Source of the DNA: Stieleria varia
GTDB taxonomy: Bacteria; Planctomycetota; Planctomycetia; Pirellulales; Pirellulaceae
NCBI RefSeq assembly: GCF_038443385.1
Contig: NZ_CP151726.1
Coordinates: forward strand, 1,302,001-1,366,000
Length of the DNA: 64,000 nucleotides
Direction: 5' to 3'
The position numbers and the translations under genes are program-made. Shown here piece by piece: positions 36,913-45,637 of this stretch; position 1 is the first letter of the stretch; the number at the start of each line of letters is the position of its first letter. The notes below the pieces were generated by a model. The model searched no databases. It had not been told where the DNA came from and saw only the letters and a program-made list of their open reading frames with translations.

Positions 36913-38213
36913 CGGACGCTTGGTTATGGACGATGGCTTCGATCAGTGGATTCGCACTCAGCAGCATCGGTGGACTGGGCAGCGAACTGCTCGATCGATT
37001 CGCAGGCAGATCATTGGAAGCCTACTGTCGCTTGAAACGACACCGTGAGCGATTCGGTAGCGTACTGGATCACCAAGATGCGGTGATCGACGGCAGCGAA
37101 TACTTGAGGATGATCGGTACGGTTGTCTTTTTGATCGCGGGAACCTCGGCGCTGTTTGCCCAAGATGTTCCACCGGATGCCGCCCGATTGTTGTCTTGGG
37201 GAGTGATCGCGGTGATTCTGATGATGACCACACACGCTTGGTTGCCCGCTGCGGTCACGCGGTTTGCCTCGGCGCCGATCCTGTATCACACATGGCCGTT
37301 TTGGCGTTCCCTGGCGACCATCATGCGTCCGTTGGAGGTGCCCGGTGCCGTGATCGAGACGCTCACCCGTCGGTTGGCGGGCAAACTGGAACATGAGGAC
37401 GAAGAAGAAGAGTTGCTGGAAGACGAAATCCGCACGATGGTCGCCGCGGGAACTCGCGACGGTTACTTCGGCCCCGGAATTCGTGAAATGATCCAAGGAG
37501 TGATGGATCTCAACGAAGATGACGTCGGGCACATCATGACTCCGCGTGGAGACGTCGACGCCATCGAAGCCTCCGCGACTTGGAGCGAAATTCTGGCTGC
37601 CGTCGTCGAATCCGGTCGCACCCGCTTGCCGGTCTACGAACAAACCCTCGACAACGTCATCGGTGTGCTCTACGTCAAGGACTTGCTGCCCTATCTGGCC
37701 AACGGCACCACGCCGACGCAAACCATCCACGAACTGATGCGAAACGCGTGGACGGTTCCGGTCGATCGCAGCGTCGAGTTGTTGCTACGTGAGTTCTTGC
37801 ACAGCCGTAGTCACATGGCAATCGTACTGGACGAGTTTCAACAGACCGCCGGTGTGGTCACGATCGAAGACGCCTTGGAAGAGATCGTCGGCGAGATCGT
37901 CGACGAGTCCGACGAGGAAGAAGAAGTCGAATTCACCGTCGTCGATGACCATACCGCCGAAGTCAGCGGGCGAGTGATGATCGATGATTTGAACGAGCGG
38001 CTGGGCTGGGATTTTCCCGAAAGCGACGACTACGAAACGGTTGCCGGGTACGTGCTCAATACACTCGGAGCGATTCCCGATGAAGGCCAGCGGCTCCGCA
38101 TCGGCGACGCGGAGATTGAAATCCTGGTCGCCAGCACAAGAAAGATCGGCTTGATGCGAATCCACTATCAGCCCCACCGCGATCAGTCCCAGCGTGATCA
38201 ACTCGCCGGTTAG
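36909..38213 (+). CDS. CorC/HlyC-type CBS-domain membrane protein
   Basis: 434 residues. An N-terminal region with about three membrane helices (1-150, DUF21/CNNM-like) is followed by an acidic linker (LEHEDEEEELLEDE), two CBS motifs (about 205-330; IMTPRGDVDAIEAS, LPVYEQTLDNVIGVLYVKD, MAIVLDEFQQTAGVVTIEDALEEIVGEI) and a C-terminal CorC_HlyC domain (about 345-425; RVMIDDLNERLGWDFPES). Such proteins are implicated in magnesium or cobalt efflux. It starts with GTG overlapping the ybeY stop, so translation is coupled. Confidence 0.88.
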   Translation: MTDAWLWTMASISGFALSSIGGLGSELLDRFAGRSLEAYCRLKRHRERFGSVLDHQDAVIDGSEYLRMIGTVVFLIAGTSALFAQDVPPDAARLLSWGVIAVILMMTTHAWLPAAVTRFASAPILYHTWPFWRSLATIMRPLEVPGAVIETLTRRLAGKLEHEDEEEELLEDEIRTMVAAGTRDGYFGPGIREMIQGVMDLNEDDVGHIMTPRGDVDAIEASATWSEILAAVVESGRTRLPVYEQTLDNVIGVLYVKDLLPYLANGTTPTQTIHELMRNAWTVPVDRSVELLLREFLHSRSHMAIVLDEFQQTAGVVTIEDALEEIVGEIVDESDEEEEVEFTVVDDHTAEVSGRVMIDDLNERLGWDFPESDDYETVAGYVLNTLGAIPDEGQRLRIGDAEIEILVASTRKIGLMRIHYQPHRDQSQRDQLAG

Positions 38214-38234
38214 GACTGAACGGAAAAGATACCA

Positions 38235-38303
38235 ATACCAGCACGAAGCGCAAGCGAGTGAATAAAACACCATGAATCACTCGCTTGCGCGTCGTGCTGG
38301 TAT
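38235..38303. repeat. Long hairpin repeat behind the corC-like gene
   Basis: Inverted repeat with 26-bp arms (25 matches; left arm begins ATACCAGCACGA and ends AGCGAGTG) around an AT-rich loop of 17 bases, 22 bp after the stop codon. It could help end transcription, but there is no T tract. It resembles the hairpin core of family A elements (GCGTAAGCGAGG at 22645). Confidence 0.7.
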
Positions 38304-38409
38304 CAATCCTCAACTCGCGGTTTAGGCTCTAGCCGGCTAATTCAGCCTGATTCTCTTGTCGCATGCCGGAAACTCGACGGGGCCGACTTGACTCCTCTAT
38401 ACTGCCGTC

Positions 38410-38841
38410 ATGAACATCAAACCTTGCCAGCCGATTCTGGTCTTTCTCGCCTGTCTTCATGTCACGTTACTCGGGTGCGGGACGCCAGAAGCCACGCAGA
38501 CCGCCCCGGTGGTTGACCCGGCTATCGACGCGAATGCGTCCTCCGGCCCGGTCACCTTCTCGTTCGAGTCACCCGACTCAGTTCGGGAATGGGTTGTTGA
38601 TGACGTCGTCGATGGTTCGACGCTCGAAACGGTGATGAGAACGATCCAGATGCCACAGATCGAGATCTCCGGCAGCGGCCCCACCGCGTTCGTCAACTCG
38701 ATCGACGGGATCATGACGTCGGGGGACAAGGGCTGGACCTTCAAGATCGATGACGAGTTTGCCAACCAGGGAATCGGCGCAACCGTGCTGCATCCGCCCA
38801 CCAAAGTCACTTGGACCTTCGGCAGTCTCGAGGCACCATGA
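38410..38841 (+). CDS. Lipoprotein with DUF4430-like domain
   Basis: 143 residues. The N-terminus (PILVFLACLHVTLLGCGTPE) has a lipobox LLGC, giving lipid-modified Cys23. The mature part resembles the DUF4430 domain, a beta-grasp fold related to transcobalamin-binding regions: VDGSTLETVMRTIQ, GWTFKIDDEFANQGIGATVLHPPTKVTWTF. Function unknown. Its stop codon overlaps the sigma factor start (ATGA), which places it in one transcript with it. Confidence 0.65.
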   Translation: MNIKPCQPILVFLACLHVTLLGCGTPEATQTAPVVDPAIDANASSGPVTFSFESPDSVREWVVDDVVDGSTLETVMRTIQMPQIEISGSGPTAFVNSIDGIMTSGDKGWTFKIDDEFANQGIGATVLHPPTKVTWTFGSLEAP

Positions 38842-39482
38842 TGGCGGAGAACAGCGAAGCCGACGAGTTCTTGATTCGCCAAATCCGACAAGGTGATTCT
38901 GACGCATGGCAGGCCTTGATCGATCGGTACGAAGGCCGATTGTTGGCGTACACCGATAGCCGGATCCGCAATCGAGCGGCCAGCGAAGACATCGTGCAAG
39001 AAGCGTTTGTCGGTTTCCTGATCAGTTTACCCAACTATGACGGCTCACGACCGCTGGAGAGCTATTTGTTTTCCATCTGCGCCTACAAACTGACGGACCA
39101 TCTGCGCCGCGAGGGCCGTCGTCCCTCGATTCAAATGCACGGTCGTAGCAGCTCCCACGGAGGCGATATCGAGCCCGCCGCTTCGCAACGAATGGCCAGC
39201 TCGATCGCCCGCAGTGTCGAGCGTAAGCAGATCGAAGCGGATGCGGTCAGGTCAGCGATCGCCGAACAGATCGATCGTTGGAAACGTAGCGACAACTGGG
39301 AAAAACTGCGTACCATCGAATTGCTCTACGTCGCCGGAGTCAACAACAAGACGGCCGCGGAACAACTGGGCCTGACCGAACAGCAAGTGGCGAACTACAA
39401 GAGTGACTTTCAAATCCGGCTCAAGTCGATCATCAAACGGATGGAACTGGACGAAGATGTCTTTCCCGAATTGGCCGATTGA
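38838..39482 (+). CDS. Sigma-70 family (ECF-like) RNA polymerase sigma factor
   Basis: About 214 residues. Region 2 is clear (GDSDAWQALIDRYEGRLLAY, ASEDIVQEAFVGFLISLPNYD, LESYLFSICAYKLTDHLRREG). Region 4 is a helix-turn-helix near the C-terminus (VAGVNNKTAAEQLGLTEQQVANY). The linker is longer than in ordinary ECF factors (about 60 residues). No obvious anti-sigma gene is adjacent; the upstream overlapping gene is a lipoprotein and the next gene a flippase-like protein. Target promoters are unknown. Confidence 0.85.
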   Translation: MMAENSEADEFLIRQIRQGDSDAWQALIDRYEGRLLAYTDSRIRNRAASEDIVQEAFVGFLISLPNYDGSRPLESYLFSICAYKLTDHLRREGRRPSIQMHGRSSSHGGDIEPAASQRMASSIARSVERKQIEADAVRSAIAEQIDRWKRSDNWEKLRTIELLYVAGVNNKTAAEQLGLTEQQVANYKSDFQIRLKSIIKRMELDEDVFPELAD

Positions 39483-39491
39483 TCAAAAACG

Positions 39492-40916
39492 GTGCCAGAC
39501 ACCCTTCGCTGGGACACGCACGTGAAGTCACGCCGCGTACTGGATCGATTGCAGATGGATCGTCCGTTGGCTTATGCATTGGCCGAGCGTGTTTGGCAGA
39601 TCGTCTCCGGGCCGCTGACCATCTGGCTGCTGATCCGAGAACTCTCCGAGTCATCCACCGGCGTTTACTATGGTGTCGGCAGCGTTCTGGGGATTCAAAA
39701 CCTCTTCGAACTGGGGTTGCTGAATGTCCTGATCGGACACGCCGGTCACGCCAGTGCCGCGTTGCAGCGATCGAAAGCTGACTCCGATGCCGGTTCAATA
39801 TCGTCCGCCCGCCAAAGGATGAAAATTCTCATCGACGCCTCTGGACGGTGGTTCGCCATCGCCGCATTGGTCTTCGCCGCAGCTTCACTCGCGATCGGTT
39901 GGTACACCTTCACTCGAACGGAAAAGGCGACGACCGTTTCGTCGTCGACCGAGTGGCTGGGACCTCTGCTGGCCGTCGTACCGCTGTCGGCGTGGATCGT
40001 TGCCCTGTCGCCGCGTTTGGCGATTCTGGAAGGCAGCGGGTTTCGCGAACTGATCTACAAGTTTCGATTCTATCAACGGCTCTGCGGCAGCTTTGTCATG
40101 TGGACCGCGTTGTTGTGCGGCTTGGGCGTCTGGTCGCTCGTGCTTTCCACACTGGTGCAACTGTTGTGGACGATCTACATCCCCATGTTTCATTGCCGGG
40201 GATTCTTTCGCGAGTATCAAATGTTCGATTCGGCCGAGGCAATCGAGAGCCAAGCCGAGTTTTCTTGGATCAAAGACGTTGTGCCGGCCCAGTGGCGTGC
40301 GGCGCTGGTCAGCATGGCTCATCACTTCGCCACCCAGTACTTTGTCATCATTGTGCTGATGTTCCAGACGCGCAGCGCCGCGGGGCGACTGGGGATGACG
40401 TTGACAGTGACGGCGGCCATTCAAGCCGTCGCGTTGGCTTGGGTGCAAACCAAATTCGCGGTCATTTCGGATCACCACGGCGCCGGACGACGTGATGAAG
40501 CGGGCACGCTGTGGCGACGCACAGCCATCGTGTCCACATCATTACTGGTGCTGGGCCTGGGGTCTTTGATAAGTCTGATTGCGATGCTGCCGTTGGTGGA
40601 ACAAGCCATCGCCTGGGCCGGGTTGCGACCGCTGGTTCTGGTCACACGATTCATCACGCCTCTTCAGTGCTTTGTGCTGTCCGTGGGATGTATCGCATCT
40701 CATCTCGTGGGGCTGCAAGGATTCTACGTGTTGGCGCGCAAGGCCAATCCGCTGGTGGTGCCCATGATGATTGGGTCCCTCAGCGCGACTGCGGCCGTTT
40801 GGATCGGAGGAGCGACCTTCGGCACCTCCGGCATGTTGATCGGCTACGCCGCAACCATGGCTTTGATCGCGCTGCCTGTACACACTTTCGCGTATTGGAA
40901 GTTTCGTCAACGTTGA
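39492..40916 (+). CDS. Polysaccharide/lipid flippase-like multi-pass membrane protein
   Basis: 474 residues with about 12 hydrophobic helices (for example IWLLIRELSESSTGVYYGVGSVLG, WFAIAALVFAAASLAIGW, FVMWTALLCGLGVWSLVLST, VVPMMIGSLSATAAVWIGG). The layout and the long central loop are those of the MOP flippase superfamily (oligosaccharide flippase/Wzx-like). Substrate unknown; no glycosyltransferase is next to it. The start is GTG at 39492, 9 bp after the sigma factor stop. The 3' end overlaps the convergent dehydrogenase gene by 10 bp. Confidence 0.7.
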   Translation: MPDTLRWDTHVKSRRVLDRLQMDRPLAYALAERVWQIVSGPLTIWLLIRELSESSTGVYYGVGSVLGIQNLFELGLLNVLIGHAGHASAALQRSKADSDAGSISSARQRMKILIDASGRWFAIAALVFAAASLAIGWYTFTRTEKATTVSSSTEWLGPLLAVVPLSAWIVALSPRLAILEGSGFRELIYKFRFYQRLCGSFVMWTALLCGLGVWSLVLSTLVQLLWTIYIPMFHCRGFFREYQMFDSAEAIESQAEFSWIKDVVPAQWRAALVSMAHHFATQYFVIIVLMFQTRSAAGRLGMTLTVTAAIQAVALAWVQTKFAVISDHHGAGRRDEAGTLWRRTAIVSTSLLVLGLGSLISLIAMLPLVEQAIAWAGLRPLVLVTRFITPLQCFVLSVGCIASHLVGLQGFYVLARKANPLVVPMMIGSLSATAAVWIGGATFGTSGMLIGYAATMALIALPVHTFAYWKFRQR

Positions 40917-43783
40917 CGGGGAAACGGTTCTAGCAAGTATGCTAGGAGATCTCGGAATTCTTGCGTGGTCATGGTGTCCACCAAACCATCAGGCATGATC
41001 GACTGAGTGGACGGACGCATCGCTTCGATTTCACTCACTTGGAAGGATTCGATCTCGCCTTTCGCATTGATGATCGAGCGCGTGCCCTGACCATGGCGGT
41101 GATAGATGCCCGATGCGACGCGACCATCCACGGTCATGATGGTCATCGGCATGAAACCGGGATCGACATCTTTGCTCGGCTGCAAGATCGACTGCACCAA
41201 GCGACGACGTGTCAACGCGATTCGACCATCCACGCGAACAAGGCTCGGCCCGATCGCTTGACCTCGTCCATCGATGCGGTGACATCGCGCACACCCAGGG
41301 CCTTTGGGATGAAAGAACACGCGTTGGCCGGCACTCGCATCCGCAGGGCCGTCAAGCACGGTGAGCCACTGATCGAGATCCGTCACAGACGGGCGACTGG
41401 GCTGCTCGGTTCTTAACGTCTTGGCTACCAATTCGGAAATCGCCGCGTTACTTTTGCCAAGCTCTCGCAATTCGCCGCTTTGCGTCTCGTTCAACGTGGC
41501 GTCTCGCAGCCCGATGACGGCTTGAGCAACGATCGCTGCCTCTGGGTCGCTCGTCAGACGCATCAGTAACTGATGCTGCTGAGGGTTGGATGCGTCCAGC
41601 CCGATCACCGCTTCCGCCCGTACGTCTATCCGGCGTGACCTGTCCAGCGCAATCGATTCGAGTAGCGACGTGGCGGCGTCGCCGCTGAGTTCGCGCAAAC
41701 GCACGACCGCATCGATCTGAACGCCAATCTCCTCGTGCTCGCAAAGACGTGACAACGTGTCGAACGACAAGGACCGATTCCCCTCGGGCAGAAAACGCAA
41801 TACCTGTTGCAACACGAGTGGCGAGACGCTGGGATTGCTCAAGAGCGAATCGGCGTACTGAAAGGAGTCGGCAGCCGCCATCCACCAATCGCCGGACTTG
41901 TTCTTGCCCCATTGTTCCATCACGCCGTCGAGCTGAGCGATCGCAGCCAAGTACGCTGCAAACAACTCGGGCGTCGTTGCATGCGTTGCCAAGTCATCCA
42001 CCAAGCGATCATGAAACGACTCGATCTGTTCGCGACCGATCCACTCCACCGCGGCGAAGCGAACATCGGGGTTGCGATCACTCAACGCACGTGTCAGCAC
42101 TTGATCCCGGGCGACTGGATCGATCGGCATCTGACTCACTGGACCGCGAAGCAACAAGACGGCCGCCAAACGAACCTCGTCTTTGTCGTCGCCTGTCAAC
42201 GCGATAAATCGCTTAAGGGAAACGGATTGGCCGAGCCCCTTGCGGGCCGCTTGGACCAAGTACGGATCGTTGCTCGAAAGACTCCCAATGAAGAGAGACT
42301 CGGCATCTGGATCTGAAATACGACGCATCGCTGCGGCACGAACGGACGGTTCTGGATCGCTTTGGGCGACCTGGGTCAACGAAAACAGCTCATCGGGCAA
42401 TGTGCGGGCCGCTTGTTCGCGAATGGCGGTGAACGGGTCGTTGAGTACTTTCTTGGCGATGGAGTCCGTCACGGAGCCGGCATGGATCAACGCCGATAGG
42501 GCGACGGAGCGAACGCGAGGATCGTTGTCGTCAAGTGCCTCGGTCAACTTTGCCAAACCCGCCTCACCGTTGCCGGCCAACTGCCGGGCTACCTCTTCAC
42601 GAATCGTCCGATCCGAGTTGTGAAGCGTCCGATCCGTAGATCGCTCCATCGGTTGCTTGGCCCGGACATGCCAAATGCGTCCTTTGCCGTGCAACGGATA
42701 CGAGCGATCCGCCCAGTCACCGATGTAGAGTGAACCGTCGGGAGCTACCGCGATTCCCGCTGGCCGAAAATGCTCCCCGCCAGCGATCACGGCTTGGCTG
42801 GTGGTTTGAAAGTCCGCGCCGTTTCGCTCCAAGTGATAGCGATCAATGCGATGTTCGCCCCAACTGGCAACCAGCAGATCGCCTCGATAGTCCGCAGGCA
42901 AGTGATCGGACTCGTAAGCCACGATGCCGGTGGGGGATTCACCGGTCGACGAAGTCATCGGTAGGGTCCCGGGAACTTCGCCGTCCACCGCTATGAACGG
43001 TTCCAATGTTTGACGTCGGTATCCATAGTCGCCACCCTCCACGATAGAAAGAAAGCGACACGGGGGACGGTTTCCAGGATCGTTGTCGCCTAAAAACATT
43101 CGTCCGTAGACATCAAAACACAAGTGAAACGGATTCCAGAATCCGATGGCCACACGTTGCAGTCCCGAGCCGTCTTCGTTGCAGCGAAACACGCCGCCCG
43201 AACCCAAGTCTGCTGCAAGCCTCGTGTCACTGGCGATCAGCGTGCCGTTCTCGCCCATGTTCTCACCGAGCCCGAAATACACCTTTCCGTCAAAGTCAAA
43301 AGCAAAGCCGGAGATTCCGTTGTGTGGATAATCCGAAGTTGTTTCGAATTGAACCAAGTCCTGGCGTTCGTCAGAACGTCCGTCACCGTCGAGGTCTCGA
43401 ATGCGAAAGACAAGATTTCGCGTCGCGACATAGACCCAACCATTGCGGTGAGCGGCAATGTTCATGGTCTGAGTGGTCCCACTGAAGAACGTTTCGATGC
43501 GGTCCGCACGCCCGTCCCCGTCGGTGTCTTCCAACAGACGAATTCGATCCGTCTCTGGACCATCGTAATCCTCGGGTCGAAAGTGCGTGTGGCTTTCCAC
43601 CACCAACACTCGGCCTTGGCTGTCGACCGTCAACCCTGTGACGGTGACGACATCGGGTTCGCTGGCGAACAGTTCAATCGTCAGGCGATCGTCCAATGCT
43701 AAAGGCAACTCAGGCGAATCAGCGTGAGTCACCGACGGAACCACGCAGAAGCCTGCCAACAGCAGTACAATCCAACGCGACAT
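40907..43783 (-). CDS. PVC-type exported dehydrogenase with HEAT repeats and cytochrome c domain
   Basis: About 958 residues from the ATG at 43783 with a signal peptide (WIVLLLAGFCVVPSVTHA). The N-terminal beta-propeller (about 25-390; TVDSQGRVLVVESHTHFRPEDYDG, RIRLLEDTDGDGRADRIETFF, GFWNPFHLCFDVYGRMFLGDNDPGNRPPC) is typical of the planctomycete membrane-bound dehydrogenases. A HEAT-repeat region (about 400-790) follows. The C-terminal domain has one CxxCH haem site (CARCHRIDG) near residue 845. It is thought to oxidise sugars or alcohols in the periplasm. It lies 138 bp after the caspase-like genes. Confidence 0.88.
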   Translation of the reverse strand: MSRWIVLLLAGFCVVPSVTHADSPELPLALDDRLTIELFASEPDVVTVTGLTVDSQGRVLVVESHTHFRPEDYDGPETDRIRLLEDTDGDGRADRIETFFSGTTQTMNIAAHRNGWVYVATRNLVFRIRDLDGDGRSDERQDLVQFETTSDYPHNGISGFAFDFDGKVYFGLGENMGENGTLIASDTRLAADLGSGGVFRCNEDGSGLQRVAIGFWNPFHLCFDVYGRMFLGDNDPGNRPPCRFLSIVEGGDYGYRRQTLEPFIAVDGEVPGTLPMTSSTGESPTGIVAYESDHLPADYRGDLLVASWGEHRIDRYHLERNGADFQTTSQAVIAGGEHFRPAGIAVAPDGSLYIGDWADRSYPLHGKGRIWHVRAKQPMERSTDRTLHNSDRTIREEVARQLAGNGEAGLAKLTEALDDNDPRVRSVALSALIHAGSVTDSIAKKVLNDPFTAIREQAARTLPDELFSLTQVAQSDPEPSVRAAAMRRISDPDAESLFIGSLSSNDPYLVQAARKGLGQSVSLKRFIALTGDDKDEVRLAAVLLLRGPVSQMPIDPVARDQVLTRALSDRNPDVRFAAVEWIGREQIESFHDRLVDDLATHATTPELFAAYLAAIAQLDGVMEQWGKNKSGDWWMAAADSFQYADSLLSNPSVSPLVLQQVLRFLPEGNRSLSFDTLSRLCEHEEIGVQIDAVVRLRELSGDAATSLLESIALDRSRRIDVRAEAVIGLDASNPQQHQLLMRLTSDPEAAIVAQAVIGLRDATLNETQSGELRELGKSNAAISELVAKTLRTEQPSRPSVTDLDQWLTVLDGPADASAGQRVFFHPKGPGCARCHRIDGRGQAIGPSLVRVDGRIALTRRRLVQSILQPSKDVDPGFMPMTIMTVDGRVASGIYHRHGQGTRSIINAKGEIESFQVSEIEAMRPSTQSIMPDGLVDTMTTQEFRDLLAYLLEPFPRQR

Positions 43784-43921
43784 CGTGACTGTCCGGTGAA
43801 TGAAAGAGAGAGAATGCTGCATGGTTCATTTCCCTGGATGATTAGCTGAACAGAAATCTCAGACGACCGGAAAAACGCCATGATAGTCCAGTCCGTGGAG
43901 TCGCGGGTGACGCCCTAACCG

Positions 43922-44665
43922 CTACGAAGAGATCTCATTCAAAACGGTTTCATTGTCGAGCGTCCCTATCAATACCGGATGCTGCTGCTGTTGCGTCGCC
44001 CGCTTGGTGCGTGAGTAGACGTAGTCATACAAATCTCGCAAATAGACTGGTTTCATTTGATTGGGACCCGTTTGATCGCGAGCAGCTTTTCCCTTCAAAC
44101 CTTCGATCATGAAATGGCTGAAGATGCCCTGACGTCGACTCGGCGATTCGATCGATTTCTCCAAGGGCGAAGCGGAGAATAAACAAGACAAACCTCCTTT
44201 GCCGACCGTCTGAGACTTGGAAATGTCGAACCCGATGGCTCCACAATAGCACGAGTCAAAAACGATCAAGCACTCCACTCCACGATGGATCGTCGACGCC
44301 AACGCATTGATCAGCAACTTGGACGAAATGCCCGTTCCCAACAGATTTTGCGGGTCAGCGTCGTAGGGCATGAAAAAGAAATCGTTGTATTTGACGACCC
44401 CGTGAGTGGCCACAAAAAACAGCAGCAGATCCCCCGGCTCGGCATGCGTCATCATGAAGTTCAACTGAGTGAGCACATTGCGTCGCGTGGCGTCTTGCTC
44501 CAGTAGCAGCATGGTGACTGCGGAAGGCCTGGTATCGAACGCCTCGGATAACCCTTTCGCGTCTTTGCAGCAGTAGTTCAAATCGGGGACGATCTCGTTT
44601 CGATAGTCATCGACTCCCACGAACAACCCGAATGCAGCGCGAGGGGTTTGGTGTTCTGTATCCAT
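43922..44665 (-). CDS. Caspase-like (peptidase C14) protein with intact His/Cys dyad
   Basis: 247 residues, a single caspase-hemoglobinase fold domain and nothing else. The catalytic pair is present: His88 in FFVATHGVV and Cys139 in IVFDSCYCGAIG. Other family marks are FGLFVGVDDY at the start, FFFMPYDAD and SCLFSASPLEKS. There is no signal peptide, membrane helix, WD40, TPR or other effector domain. It is 65 bp downstream of a paralogue whose dyad is replaced, and the two are probably co-transcribed. Substrate unknown. Caspase-like proteases take part in programmed cell death and phage defence in other bacteria, but no such partner is seen. Confidence 0.85.
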   Translation of the reverse strand: MDTEHQTPRAAFGLFVGVDDYRNEIVPDLNYCCKDAKGLSEAFDTRPSAVTMLLLEQDATRRNVLTQLNFMMTHAEPGDLLLFFVATHGVVKYNDFFFMPYDADPQNLLGTGISSKLLINALASTIHRGVECLIVFDSCYCGAIGFDISKSQTVGKGGLSCLFSASPLEKSIESPSRRQGIFSHFMIEGLKGKAARDQTGPNQMKPVYLRDLYDYVYSRTKRATQQQQHPVLIGTLDNETVLNEISS

Positions 44666-44730
44666 GGCTTGTCATGTGGCCGGCTTCAGGGAGGGTTGGC
44701 GGATTGAGGCATGATTGACGGGAGTTCAAC

Positions 44731-45462
44731 TCATCCCGAGTTCAGCAGACCTGTCTCGTTGGGTAGCGTGCCAATCAGGATGGGATGCTGTTTGTTGCTG
44801 GAATCGGATTGAGTGTGTTTGTAGACGTGGTCGTAGAGATTTCGCAACGTGATGATGCCGTTGCCGTCCACGTCAGCGCTGCCGCGTAGTCCTTCCACCA
44901 AGTGATACGAAAAATTTCCGTGGCTCAGTCGCTCGGATTCGTAGCAGTCCTCCGTAGGTGAAGCCGAGAAAAAACACGATATCCCGCCACCATTCTTGGA
45001 TTGTGATTTTGAGATATCAAAACCAATTGCCCCGCTATGGCTGGTGTCAAAAATCAGCAACACCTTGACGCCTTGATCGGCCACCGACCCCATGGTGTTG
45101 ATCAACAGCTTGGACGAAACGCCAGTGGCCAAAAGGTTTTCACCGTCTCCGTCGTAAGGCAGAAAAAACAAATCGTTGTGCCGAACGATACCAATGGTTG
45201 AGACGAACAGGACCAGCAGGTCGCCGGAACAAGCTCGATTCATGAGTTGGCTCAAGTTTCCCAGCACATTTTCGCCGGTCGCCATCTCACCGCACAGCAA
45301 GATGACATCATCATTCTGCTCGTGAAACACTTTGTGGAGCGACGTCGCATCGTCACTGCAGTAACTTGCGCCCACAACACCATTTTCAAAATCCTCCACG
45401 CCGACAAACAATCCGCGAACGCGAAGTGCACTTGAGTCTGATGATTCGAAACTCAGGGCCAT
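44731..45462 (-). CDS. Caspase-like pseudoprotease, paralogue of the downstream gene
   Basis: 243 residues, clearly related along the whole length to the next gene (GLFVGVEDF, LFFLPYDGDGENLLATGVSSKLLIN, GAIGFDISKSQ, SCFFSASP, HPILIGTLPNET). Both catalytic residues are replaced: Ile90 stands where His is expected (FVSTIGIV) and Ser141 where Cys is expected (FDTSHSGAIG). Neighbouring positions are kept. It should be unable to cleave peptides but may bind the active partner or its substrate. No frameshift or stop is present. The family assignment is seen; the regulatory role is inferred. Confidence 0.85.
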   Translation of the reverse strand: MALSFESSDSSALRVRGLFVGVEDFENGVVGASYCSDDATSLHKVFHEQNDDVILLCGEMATGENVLGNLSQLMNRACSGDLLVLFVSTIGIVRHNDLFFLPYDGDGENLLATGVSSKLLINTMGSVADQGVKVLLIFDTSHSGAIGFDISKSQSKNGGGISCFFSASPTEDCYESERLSHGNFSYHLVEGLRGSADVDGNGIITLRNLYDHVYKHTQSDSSNKQHPILIGTLPNETGLLNSG

Positions 45463-45637
45463 GTTGTAGATTCAAAATCGTGAGTGGAACTCAGTCGCAA
45501 AGACTACCATACGGCGATGCCAAGGAACTTCGCGGTCCGCGCCCGCTACACCGCTCGTCTAGTTCCCATTCAAAAAGTCTTGATATCTTGAGCGTCATAG
45601 CTCACGACGTTTGGTGTTGTCACGCTCTGAAACGGGA

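Noticed and set aside
38235-38303. Intrinsic terminator behind the corC-like gene
   Set aside because: Strong hairpin but no T tract and similar sequence inside family A repeats, so it was kept as a repeat.
44731-45462. Pseudogene
   Set aside because: The reading frame is intact and full length, with only the two dyad residues changed, so it was called a pseudoprotease.
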